This document shows positions 6,159 to 14,200 of a DNA stretch of 17,511 nt, piece by piece. Position 1 is the first letter of the stretch, and every line of letters begins with the position of its first letter. This stretch comes from an uncultured Opitutaceae bacterium. GTDB taxonomy: Bacteria; Verrucomicrobiota; Verrucomicrobiia; Opitutales; Opitutaceae. The stretch spans positions 1-17,511 of the forward strand of contig CAKZMS010000695.1 of the NCBI GenBank assembly GCA_937128785.1. Reading direction: 5' to 3'. The translations under genes and the position numbers were made by a program. The notes under the pieces were generated by a model, which searched no databases, had not been told where the DNA came from, and worked only from the letters and a program-made list of their open reading frames with translations.

Positions 6159-6264
6159 CGACTTTCCTTCGGGGGCCATGGGGGGGCGGTTTTTTTAGAA
6201 AAATAGACAAATTTGGGTAACGGTGGCGCTTAGGGGGTATTAACATCGTTGCTGTCCTTCCTTG
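6159..6264 (+). promoter_or_regulatory. Leader region of the ECF sigma-factor operon
   Basis: This stretch contains a run of 7 G (6180-6186), a run of 7 T (6190-6196), and a possible -10 TATTAA (6238-6243) about 21 bp before the sigma-factor start. A matching -35 at normal spacing is not clear (TTGGGT at 6213-6218 would give a 19-bp gap), and no Shine-Dalgarno is visible. Positive autoregulation by the ECF factor is possible but no consensus could be recognised. Confidence 0.3.
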
Positions 6265-6777
6265 ATGTCCGCCCCGCTCCCAACTGCTTCCGACTGGCGC
6301 CCCTGGTTTGAAACCTACGGGGCCCGCCTCCTTTTGGTGGCGCGGCAGTGGACCCGTTCCGGCAGCGATGCCGAAGATGTGGTGCAGGAGGCCTTCGTGC
6401 GCTTCTGGCGCCAGCAACGTCATCTGGGCGGCGATCCGCTGCCGTTGATGATCACTTCCGTGCGACGGGCCGCCCTGGATCTGCTCCGCTCCCGCGATCG
6501 TCGGGAGCAGCGCGAGCAGGCTCACGTGGATCTCAACGCTGAGTTGTGGTTTCAGCCCGCCATCGAGGAAAACGAGCGGGCGACCCAATTGGAGGAAGCG
6601 GTGACGAAGTTGCCTTCCGAACAGCGCGAAGTCGTGGTGCTGAAAATCTGGGGCGGTCTGACCTTCGCGCAGATCGCCGAACAGCTGGAGATGTCCGCGA
6701 ACACGGCGGCCTCCCGTTACCGCTATGCGCTCACGGCGCTGCGCCAAACCCTTAACCCCGTGGAAAATCATGGATAA
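6265..6777 (+). CDS. ECF-type RNA polymerase sigma factor
   Basis: An extracytoplasmic-function sigma-70 factor (170 aa) that redirects RNA polymerase to a stress or envelope regulon. Region 2 spans about 14-80 with the core-binding and -10 recognition helix DAEDVVQEAFVRFWR (35-49). Region 4 spans about 107-163, beginning LEEAVTKLPSEQREVVVLK, with the -35 recognition HTH at about 133-156 (TFAQIAEQLEMSANTAASRY). ATG at 6265 is used; an adjacent in-frame TTG at 6262 would add one residue. Its last codons overlap the start of the next gene by 8 bp, a common arrangement of ECF factor and anti-sigma. The subfamily cannot be told. Confidence 0.92.
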   Translation: MSAPLPTASDWRPWFETYGARLLLVARQWTRSGSDAEDVVQEAFVRFWRQQRHLGGDPLPLMITSVRRAALDLLRSRDRREQREQAHVDLNAELWFQPAIEENERATQLEEAVTKLPSEQREVVVLKIWGGLTFAQIAEQLEMSANTAASRYRYALTALRQTLNPVENHG

Positions 6778-7279
6778 CTCCCTGCAGGAACTTGAACGCG
6801 AACTGGAAGCCTTGTCCCCGCAGGCGCCCAGCGCCGCGCTGATGAATCGACTCGAGACCGAGCTCGCCGCCGACGCGACGGCGGCCACCCCGACGCGCCC
6901 TCCCGTAACCCGCCGTCGTTACCACACCGCCACCAGTTGGACCTCATGGAAGTGGGCTAATTGGAGCGTGGCCGCCGGACTGGTGGCCCTGCTTGCCGTG
7001 GCCACGCATTGGACGGATGACTCGCCGGCAGCAGGACCGCTGCCGGAGACCCCGGTCGCGGCAGCCTCGACTGATGCGCTGCGTCCCGTGCGGGCGGCGC
7101 GCACCTTGGTGGAGAGCCGCCCCGAGGCGATTCTGGAACTGCCTGACGGATCCCCGGTGGAGCGCGTGCGTGATTACTTTGTGGATACGATCGAATGGCA
7201 GGATGCCGCCGGCGAAGCCCAGTTGCGCTGGGAAGTGCCTCGCGAGGCGGTGCGATTCGTCGCTCTCACTTCCTATTAG
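6770..7279 (+). CDS. Single-span membrane protein, putative anti-sigma factor
   Basis: A 169-aa protein with a short charged cytoplasmic N-terminus (1-63, starting MDNSLQELERELEAL), one membrane span (about 64-80, NWSVAAGLVALLAVATHW) and an extracytoplasmic domain of about 90 residues. The topology and the 8-bp overlap with the sigma gene indicate an anti-sigma role. It lacks the HxxxCxxC zinc motif of ZAS anti-sigma factors and I see no other named domain, so the function is inferred from context. The outer part ends with an acidic, Trp-containing region (DTIEWQDAAGEAQLRWEVP). ATG at 6770 is chosen by the overlap; longer in-frame starts lie deep in the sigma gene. Confidence 0.7.
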   Translation: MDNSLQELERELEALSPQAPSAALMNRLETELAADATAATPTRPPVTRRRYHTATSWTSWKWANWSVAAGLVALLAVATHWTDDSPAAGPLPETPVAAASTDALRPVRAARTLVESRPEAILELPDGSPVERVRDYFVDTIEWQDAAGEAQLRWEVPREAVRFVALTSY

Positions 7280-7317
7280 TTCTTCCGTCTTTAACCCCAT
7301 TTAAACCTGAAATTATT

Positions 7318-8271
7318 ATGAATAAAAAATCACTCCTCCTTTCCTTGTTTGCGCTAGCCCCGGTCCTGCCGGTGGCGGCGGGCGAGCCCGCTGCTGTGGA
7401 AACCAAGACGGAAGTCATCATCCATTCCTCCGATCACGCGGCGCCCGTTCATGAATGGGTTCACTCCGACAGCAAGACGATGACCTTCAAGCTGGAGGGT
7501 GATGCCGAAGGCGAATCCCGCACGTTTCTCGGGGTGGAAACCACCCGGGTCGGCGCCACGCTCGGCAAGCAACTCGGGTTGGATCGAGGTGTAGGTCTCG
7601 TGGTGGCCCGAGTGCTGCCGGATTCCGGGGCTACCGAGGTGCTCGAGAAACACGACCTACTGGTGAAGTTTGAGGATCAACTCTTGGTCAGTTCCGACCA
7701 ACTCGGGGTGTTGGTGCAGTCCAAGGATCCCGGCACCGAGGTTGAACTCACGGTGATGCGCGGCGGCCAGCAACAAATCGTCACCGCTATCCTCGGTGAA
7801 AAAAAATCTAGATCGGTGGTCATCAAGCACGGCAACATGACCTTGCCGTCTTCATCGAAAATCTCCCGCGAGGAAATCGAAGGGCTCTTTGGCGAAATGA
7901 AGGGGGAAGGCAAAGGGCTGTTTATCAAACGGCATGGCGGCGATGGGGCATCCATCAAGGTCATGAACATCAACCGTGGCACCGTCGTATTTACCGACGA
8001 TGACGGCACGGTGAAGTTGATTTCCGACGACGATTCCAAGCGGCTCATCGTTCTCGACGAAGATGACAACGAACTCTTCGACGGGCCGGTGGACACGGAC
8101 GAGCAGCGCGATGCGTTATCCGAGGCGCTCCAGACACGCCTCGATAAGGTTGAGAGCATTCGCGCCATGGAGATGTCCGATGGGGACTTCGAGGTCGAGG
8201 AGGACGTGCAGGTGCTCGTGCCGCATGCCTCCCACGACGTAGAGATCATCGAGCTGGCGCCGCGCCCCTGA
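7318..8271 (+). CDS. Secreted PDZ-domain protein
   Basis: A 317-aa exported protein with a signal peptide (1-21: MNKKSLLLSLFALAP..AAG). A PDZ domain lies at about 69-160, with the carboxylate-binding strand FLGVETTRVG, then GVGLVVARVLPDSGA and DLLVKFEDQ. The remaining half is acidic, with DDD-rich stretches around 224-260. No trypsin-like catalytic domain is fused, so it is not a complete DegP/HtrA; it may be an adaptor or sensor that binds unfolded C-termini. It follows the putative anti-sigma gene by 38 bp on the same strand and is probably part of the same operon, pointing to envelope-stress sensing. ATG at 7318 starts the signal peptide; the AT-rich leader (GAAATTATT) has no Shine-Dalgarno. 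Confidence 0.85.
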   Translation: MNKKSLLLSLFALAPVLPVAAGEPAAVETKTEVIIHSSDHAAPVHEWVHSDSKTMTFKLEGDAEGESRTFLGVETTRVGATLGKQLGLDRGVGLVVARVLPDSGATEVLEKHDLLVKFEDQLLVSSDQLGVLVQSKDPGTEVELTVMRGGQQQIVTAILGEKKSRSVVIKHGNMTLPSSSKISREEIEGLFGEMKGEGKGLFIKRHGGDGASIKVMNINRGTVVFTDDDGTVKLISDDDSKRLIVLDEDDNELFDGPVDTDEQRDALSEALQTRLDKVESIRAMEMSDGDFEVEEDVQVLVPHASHDVEIIELAPRP

Positions 8272-8300
8272 ATTTACGCCGGTTGAAGCGTGAACCAAAG

Positions 8301-8331
8301 AAAACGCGGCTCCGAACCGGAGCCGCGTTTT
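8301..8331. terminator. Bidirectional Rho-independent terminator
   Basis: AAAACGCGGCTCCG (8301-8314) and CGGAGCCGCGTTTT (8318-8331) form a perfect 14-bp stem with a 3-nt loop. A/T runs on both sides give a T-run in either direction. It lies between the convergent PDZ gene (stop 8271) and the DUF4199-like gene (stop 8367) and probably ends both. Confidence 0.93.
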
Positions 8332-8366
8332 CCTTATCATAATACCGGGAGCGACGAAGGATCGCG

Positions 8367-8918
8367 TCAGGCCTCAGCCGGGGGCGGAGGGGGCGGAGCG
8401 ACCTCGACGGGAGCGCGCTTGAGGAACGCGGCGACAATCAGACTGAAGATGAAACCGAATACGAAGCCGGCGATCAGGTTGGACACTCCCATCATGGCGG
8501 GGCTGGTCATGAAATTCATCACACCCTCGGCCTGCTCAATCGCGTTGGCGGGCAACCCCTTTTCTTCCATCTTAGCGATTTCGCTTTCGATGATGATCTC
8601 CTGCATGCCGGGATTGATGGCAGTAGCGTAGACCACCGTGAGAATCGCACCGGTGATGGCCGACCACAGGGCGGTAAGGGTGCCGGTGCCGAGAGCGCGG
8701 CCGTAGCCGAAACCCTCTTCGGGCGAAAACTCCTCCCGACGGGCCTTCATGACCATGACCAGACCGGCGATGGTGATGACGATGCCGGCGATCGAACCGA
8801 TCATCTGGCCGGTGCCGAGTTTCTCGGGATCAGAGTGAAAGCCCGCGAAGAAAAGAATGAGGCCCAACACGAAGGAAGCGACCGCGATGCCAATGCCGTA
8901 GATGAAGGTGGTTTTCAT
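8367..8918 (-). CDS. DUF4199-like four-span membrane protein
   Basis: A 183-aa integral membrane protein with spans at about 4-26, 38-58, 78-100 and 144-166. A loop at about 101-143 contains an acidic helix (MQEIIIESEIAKMEEKG), and the C-terminus is a Pro/Ala tail (VAPPPPPPAEA). The pattern of GIxxAxxS near the start, EEFSPEEGFGYGRALGTGTLTALWSAI before span 3 and NPGMQEI after it is typical of the DUF4199 family, common in Bacteroidota and Verrucomicrobiota, with no established function. ATG at 8918 has no Shine-Dalgarno. It lies 168 bp downstream of purF on the same strand, with the AT-rich hairpin repeat between them, so it may be separately transcribed. Confidence 0.78.
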   Translation of the reverse strand: MKTTFIYGIGIAVASFVLGLILFFAGFHSDPEKLGTGQMIGSIAGIVITIAGLVMVMKARREEFSPEEGFGYGRALGTGTLTALWSAITGAILTVVYATAINPGMQEIIIESEIAKMEEKGLPANAIEQAEGVMNFMTSPAMMGVSNLIAGFVFGFIFSLIVAAFLKRAPVEVAPPPPPPAEA

Positions 8919-9002
8919 GGGGTCAGACGTTGGATGGTCCCCCTACTCCTGCCAATACTGCAAAGGATCGGCGGTTTCCGCACCGGGATGAACGGCAGAA
9001 GC

Positions 9003-9088
9003 GATTTACGAATTCAGAGTTACGAATTGAAGAAACACTCCGGCACAGGTTGGGGAAATCGTCATTCGTAAATCTTAATTCTAAAATC
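9003..9088. repeat. Long AT-rich imperfect hairpin repeat, copy 2
   Basis: Arm 9003-9027 pairs with 9064-9088 without gaps at 21 of 25 positions (by eye), around a 36-nt loop. The right arm runs into the purF stop codon (9087-9089 on the plus strand). The arm shares GATTTNCGAAT with copy 1 at 1261-1337. It may act as a 3'-end structure for purF or be a small non-autonomous repeat. Confidence 0.65.
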
Positions 9089-11000
9089 AATAGGACCGTC
9101 GGTCGGATTTTTCGGAGTAGTTGATGTAAGCCTGATAGATGACGCGATAGGCGCGGGGAGTCGGAAAATCTCCGGTGAAGAACCAATCACCGGAATGATT
9201 GGGCACGGCCGCATGCAGGTTCTCAACGGTTTGGTAGATGACTTCCACTTCACCGGCCCAGTCCACGTTCTGCGGATACACAATCCGGCTGATCTGCGCC
9301 GAGATTTCTTCGGGGGTGAAACGATCGTAGACTTTCTTGACGTGATTGACCGCCTCGCCGGTTTTGACCGCTTCGACGCAGGCCCGATAGACATCGGTCA
9401 ACACTTCGGTCTGGCCGGTTTTCTTGAGCAGTTCGATGGCCGCCTCGAAGGCGATAAATTTACCGATCTCCGACATGTCGATGCCGTAGCAATCCGGGTA
9501 GCGGATCTGCGGAGCTGTTGAAACGATCACGATCTTGCGCGGATTCAGTCGGGTAAGGATCCGGAGGATGGATTTACGCAGCGTGGTGCCGCGGACGATC
9601 GAATCATCAACACACACCAGATTGTCCCGCCCGGCCTCAACGGAGCCATAGGTGATATCGTAAACGTGGCTGGCGAGCTGATTGCGCAGGTTTTCCTGAC
9701 CGATGAAGGTGCGCAGCTTGATGTCCTTGCTGACCACCTTTTCCGCCCGCGGCCAGTTGCGCAGAATAAGGTCATCGAGCTTGTCCTCGGTAAGCTCACC
9801 CGCGGAAGAGGCGCGCAGGATCTCGTCCTTCACCTCGGTGCGACGGCGTTCGCGCAAGGCGGAGACCATGCCGTAGTAAGCCACCTCCGCGGTATTGGGA
9901 ATGAAGCTGAAAACGGAATGGCCCCAATCATGATCGACCGCCTCGATCACCTGATCGGCGAGTTTGGCCCCCAGGGCCTTTCGTTCGCGGTAGATATCGA
10001 TGTCATTACCTCGCGAAAAATAAATCCGCTCGAAGGTGCAGGACTGACGCGGCATCTCCGGTTGGAACGCCGAGCTGGTGAGCGTGCCGTCGTTTTTAAC
10101 CACCATCACGTGTCCGCGCGGCACTTCTTCCACATCCGCAAGATCCAAATCGAACACCGTCATCAACGGAGCGCGCTCCGAAGCGAAGGCGATGACTTCG
10201 TCGTTTTCAAAGTAGAAACACGGCCGGATACCCGACGGATCGCGGGCGACAAACGCATCACCATTGCCGATCGCTCCCGCCAGCACGTAACCCCCGTCCC
10301 ACTGCTCTCCGGCCTGTTTGAATACCCGGGTGAGGTCTAGTTCGCGGCTGATCTGCTCGGAGATTTCCTTGCCCGGCAGTTTCTCCACGTCCCGCAGGTG
10401 TCGGTAAATGTTGGTATGCTCCTCATCGAGGTAGAATCCGATTTTCTCCAACAACGCCTGCGTATCGGTGGCGAAGATGGGGTGCTGGCCCATGGAGATG
10501 AGGTTCTCGTTGAGCTCTGACGTGTTCGTCAGATTGAAGTTGCCACAAAGTGCCAGATTGCGGGTCGGCCATGGGCTGCGCCGGAAGAACGGGTGGCATG
10601 AGCTGATGTTGTAGCCGCCACTGGTGCCGTAGCGCAGGTGGCCCAGCAGAACCTCTCCGCCAAAATCGAACTGCTGCTTCACCGTGTGGGCGAACTCCGG
10701 GTGAATGGTGCCCCGGTCGACCTGCTTGTGGTAATCGCCGAGCAGGTTTTTGAAGATTTTATCCAGCGGATTGGCCTTCACGCAGCGCTCGCGGAACATG
10801 AACGGCTCCCCGGCGGGCATGCCCATTTTCACACAAGCGACCCCCGCACCGTCCTGGCCGCGGTTGTGCTGCTTCTCCATCAACAGGTAGAGCTTGGTGA
10901 AGCCCCACAGCGGATTGCCGTATTTTTCCTGGTAATATTGGAGGGGCTGCTTGAGCCGCACCATCGCGATGCCGCACTCATGGGTGATCTTATCACTCAT
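9087..11000 (-). CDS. purF: Amidophosphoribosyltransferase, long form
   Basis: Catalyses the first committed step of de novo purine synthesis: PRPP plus glutamine gives phosphoribosylamine. The N-terminal Ntn glutaminase domain starts at Cys9 (HECGIA), so an 8-residue propeptide must be removed to expose the catalytic Cys, as in Bacillus-type PurF. RGQDGAG (48-54) and GHLRYGTSGGYNISSCHPF (120-138) belong to this domain. The phosphoribosyltransferase domain carries the PRPP loop VDDSIVRGTT (464-473). At 637 aa it is well above the usual 470-510. The extra length includes a segment at about 385-425 before the IKLRTFIGQ stretch and a C-terminal tail of about 100 residues, as in the long PurF type I recall from Bacteroidota and Verrucomicrobiota. 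It is divergent from purL across 230 bp. Confidence 0.95.
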   Translation of the reverse strand: MSDKITHECGIAMVRLKQPLQYYQEKYGNPLWGFTKLYLLMEKQHNRGQDGAGVACVKMGMPAGEPFMFRERCVKANPLDKIFKNLLGDYHKQVDRGTIHPEFAHTVKQQFDFGGEVLLGHLRYGTSGGYNISSCHPFFRRSPWPTRNLALCGNFNLTNTSELNENLISMGQHPIFATDTQALLEKIGFYLDEEHTNIYRHLRDVEKLPGKEISEQISRELDLTRVFKQAGEQWDGGYVLAGAIGNGDAFVARDPSGIRPCFYFENDEVIAFASERAPLMTVFDLDLADVEEVPRGHVMVVKNDGTLTSSAFQPEMPRQSCTFERIYFSRGNDIDIYRERKALGAKLADQVIEAVDHDWGHSVFSFIPNTAEVAYYGMVSALRERRRTEVKDEILRASSAGELTEDKLDDLILRNWPRAEKVVSKDIKLRTFIGQENLRNQLASHVYDITYGSVEAGRDNLVCVDDSIVRGTTLRKSILRILTRLNPRKIVIVSTAPQIRYPDCYGIDMSEIGKFIAFEAAIELLKKTGQTEVLTDVYRACVEAVKTGEAVNHVKKVYDRFTPEEISAQISRIVYPQNVDWAGEVEVIYQTVENLHAAVPNHSGDWFFTGDFPTPRAYRVIYQAYINYSEKSDRRSY

Positions 11001-11230
11001 TGCCGGTCCCGCAAAAATGAGCGCGGTTGAGAGCCGCGGTTGCTATCGGGCCGGTCGGTGCCGGACGAGGCGTAGGCTGGAGGAGTCACAGGCTTAAAGC
11101 ACCGTAATCACGGAAGGATGCCCCGAGCGGTCAACGGATTTCTCCGCTCTCCCTGCTGAAAAAAGTGCCGGCGGGCTCCGCCCCGCTTGACCACCCCTGT
11201 TTCGTTTGGGACCGTCACGGCTTCCAGACC
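11001..11230. promoter_or_regulatory. Divergent purF-purL promoter region
   Basis: 230 bp separate the two start codons, so promoters for both genes should lie here. I could not identify convincing -35/-10 pairs, a PurR-type operator or a purine riboswitch. A small hairpin (CGCGGTT, loop GAG, AGCCGCG) lies near the purF end at about 11021-11037. GC-rich complementary tracts lie around 11168-11186, just before purL. No gene was seen. Confidence 0.4.
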
Positions 11231-14200
11231 ATGTTGATCCTGCGCGGCTCCCCAGCTCTTTCATCCTTCCGCCTCCAAAAACGGCTCGCCACCCTGACCG
11301 GTGCCGGCCTGCCCATCCGCCGCCTTAGTGCCGATTATGTGCATGTGGTCGAAACCGAGGGCGACCTGTCGCGCGACCAGGAACAGATCCTCGCCAAACT
11401 CCTCACCTACGGCCCCAGTCGGGCGGCCACCCCCCTGAACGGTCTGACCCAGGTTGTAGCTCCCCGGCCCGGCACGATTTCCCCCTGGTCCTCCAAAGCG
11501 ACCGACATCGCCCACATCTGCGGTCTCGATAGCATCGTGCGGGTCGAGCGGGTCATCGCCTATACCTTCGAACTGGATAACGCGGCTCTGCCCAAACCCC
11601 TTTCCGCGCTTTCCGCCGATCAAATCACCGCGCTCCGATCCGAGATTCACGACCGGATGACCGAGGCCGTGTTTGATCGACTGGAGGACTGTGCCGGCCT
11701 GTTTCAGCACAACGAGCCCAAGCCCATGGTCAGCGTGCCGGTGCTCGCCGAGGGGCGCGCCGCGTTGGCAACCGCCAACCGTGACCTCGGACTGGCCCTC
11801 GCCGACGACGAGATCGACTACCTGGTTGAGGCCTTCATCAAACTCGACCGCGACCCGAATGACATCGAGTTGATGATGTTCGCCCAGGCCAACTCCGAGC
11901 ACTGCCGTCACAAGATCTTCAACGCTTCCTGGGATATCGATGGGGAGGCGCAGGAGAAATCGCTCTTCGCGATGATCCGCAATACCCACCAGTTGCACTC
12001 TGAGGGCATCCTCTCGGCCTACAGCGACAATGCGGCGGTGTTGGCCGGAACCCGCGGTGGCCGCTTCTACGTGGACCCGCGCACGGGAGACTACGCGGCG
12101 CACCAGGAGGACATTCATATCCTCTGCAAGGTGGAGACCCACAATCACCCCACCGCCATTTCGCCCTTTCCCGGTGCCGCCACCGGCTCCGGTGGTGAGA
12201 TCCGCGATGAAGGTGCCACCGGGCGCGGATCGAAGCCCAAGGCCGGCCTGACCGGCTTCACCGTTTCCAATCTCCGCATTCCGGGCGCCGAGCAGCCGTG
12301 GGAGCAGGACCACGGCAAACCCAATCGCATTGTCTCCGCTCTCGACATCATGATCGAGGGCCCCCTCGGCGGCGCCGCCTTCAACAACGAGTTCGGCCGC
12401 CCGGCGATCAACGGCTATTTCCGCACGTTTGAGCAGGAAGTGCCGGCGGCGGTCGGGCATAAAGCCCGACCCACATCTGACTCCCCGCGTGGGTCGGACT
12501 TCACGCCCGACAACCCTCCGCCCACCGAAATCCGCGGTTATCACAAACCCCTCATGCTCGCCGGTGGGCTCGGCAACATCAAAGCCGACCACGTCCAGAA
12601 GGGCGACATCAACCCCGGCGACCAACTCATCGTGCTCGGCGGCCCCTGTATGCTCATCGGACTCGGTGGTGGCGCCGCGTCTTCCATGGCCAGCGGATCC
12701 GGTAGCGAGGATCTCGATTTCGCGTCCGTCCAACGCGACAACCCCGAAATGGAGCGACGCTGCCAGGAGGTCATCGACCGCTGCTGGGCGCTCGACGACG
12801 AGAACCCCATTTCCTTCATCCATGATGTCGGCGCCGGCGGCGTCTCCAACGCCCTGCCCGAACTCATCAACGATGGTGGCCGCGGCGGCAAATTCGATCT
12901 GCGCAAGCTACCCAACGACGAACCCGGCATGTCGCCGCTCGAAATCTGGTGCAACGAGTCCCAGGAGCGCTATGTCATGGCTGTGCCGGCGGACCGCATG
13001 GCAACGTTTGAACAAATCTGCGCCCGGGAGCGCTGCCCCTTCGCCATCGTGGGCGAAGCCACGGAAAACAAAGATCTGGTCCTCACCGATCCGCATTTTG
13101 GCAACACCCCCATCGATCTGCCTTTGGATGTCCTGCTCGGCAAGCCACCGAAAATGCACCGCCGGGAAACCTCACGGAAACGTCCGCAAGAGCCCTTACA
13201 GCTGGGCGACCTCACCCTCGCTGAAGCCGTGCAGCGGGTCCTCTCTCACCCCACCGTCGCCGACAAAACGTTCCTCATCTCGATCGGCGACCGCACGGTC
13301 ACCGGCCTGATCGTCCGCGATCAGATGGTCGGCCCTTGGCAGGTTCCGGTGGCCGACTGCGCGGTCACCGCCGCCAGCTTCGATGTCAATACCGGCGAAG
13401 CCATGGCCATGGGCGAACGCACTCCGGTCGCGGTCAACGATGCCGCCGCCTCCGCCCGACTCGCCGTGGCTGAATCGCTCACCAACCTCGCCGCCGCCCA
13501 GATCGGCGACCTCGGCAAAGTGAATCTCTCCGCCAATTGGATGGCGGCTCCGGCCGTCCCCGGCGATGCGGCTGATCTGTACGCGGCAGTGCAGGCCGTC
13601 GGCATGGACCTGTGCCCCGGACTCGGCATCACCATTCCCGTGGGCAAGGACTCCATGTCGATGTCCACCGTGTGGCAGGACGGCGAAAAGACCAAACGTG
13701 TCACCGCGCCCACCTCGCTCGTCGTATCCGCCTTCGCCCCGGTTGCCGACATCCGGAAGTCCCTGACTCCCCAGCTTGCCCCAGAATCCGACACCATCCT
13801 GTTGCTCATCGATCTCGGCCGCGGCCAAAACCGCCTCGGTGGCTCCATCCTCGGTCAGGTAATCAACCAGATGGGCGAAGCGACTCCCGACGCAAAGTGT
13901 CCGGTTGACCTGAAAGCATTCTGGTCGGTCATCCAGCAGCTTGGGGCTGATGGGACAATCCTCGCCTATCACGATCGCTCCGACGGAGGACTCCTCGCCA
14001 CCGCCGTAGAAATGGCTTTCGCCGGTCACATTGGAATCTCCCTTTCGCTCCCAGCCGGTTCCGACATCTTCGCCACCCTTTTCGCCGAGGAGATCGGCGC
14101 GGTGATCCAAGTGCGGAATGCCGATCTGGAGCGGGTTGAGTCACAGCTGGCCAGCTACGGACTCGATACCTGCTCCTGCCGTATCGGCACCCTGAACGCC

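Noticed and set aside
6180..6196. G7 and T7 runs as a phase-variable slippage tract
   Set aside because: Runs of seven are short for phase variation, and they lie outside a coding sequence and outside a recognisable -35/-10 spacer.
11165..11230. GTG start giving a longer PurL
   Set aside because: The family N-terminus ([11 protein letters not shown]) begins at the ATG at 11231, and the extra 22 residues have no family counterpart.
12452..12511. CRISPR repeat pair or transcription terminator within purL
   Set aside because: Only two units with an inverted internal structure and no spacers of constant size; there is no T-run, and the frame continues through an otherwise intact gene.
11261..12823. 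520-codon open frame on the minus strand opposite purL
   Set aside because: It is a shadow of the GC-rich purL reading frame. Its translation is low-complexity (Gly/Val/Glu-rich) with no recognisable domain, while purL is unambiguous on the other strand.
13196..14110. 304-codon minus-strand open frame within purL
   Set aside because: Same cause: antisense shadow in a high-GC gene, no domain, no promoter or ribosome site.
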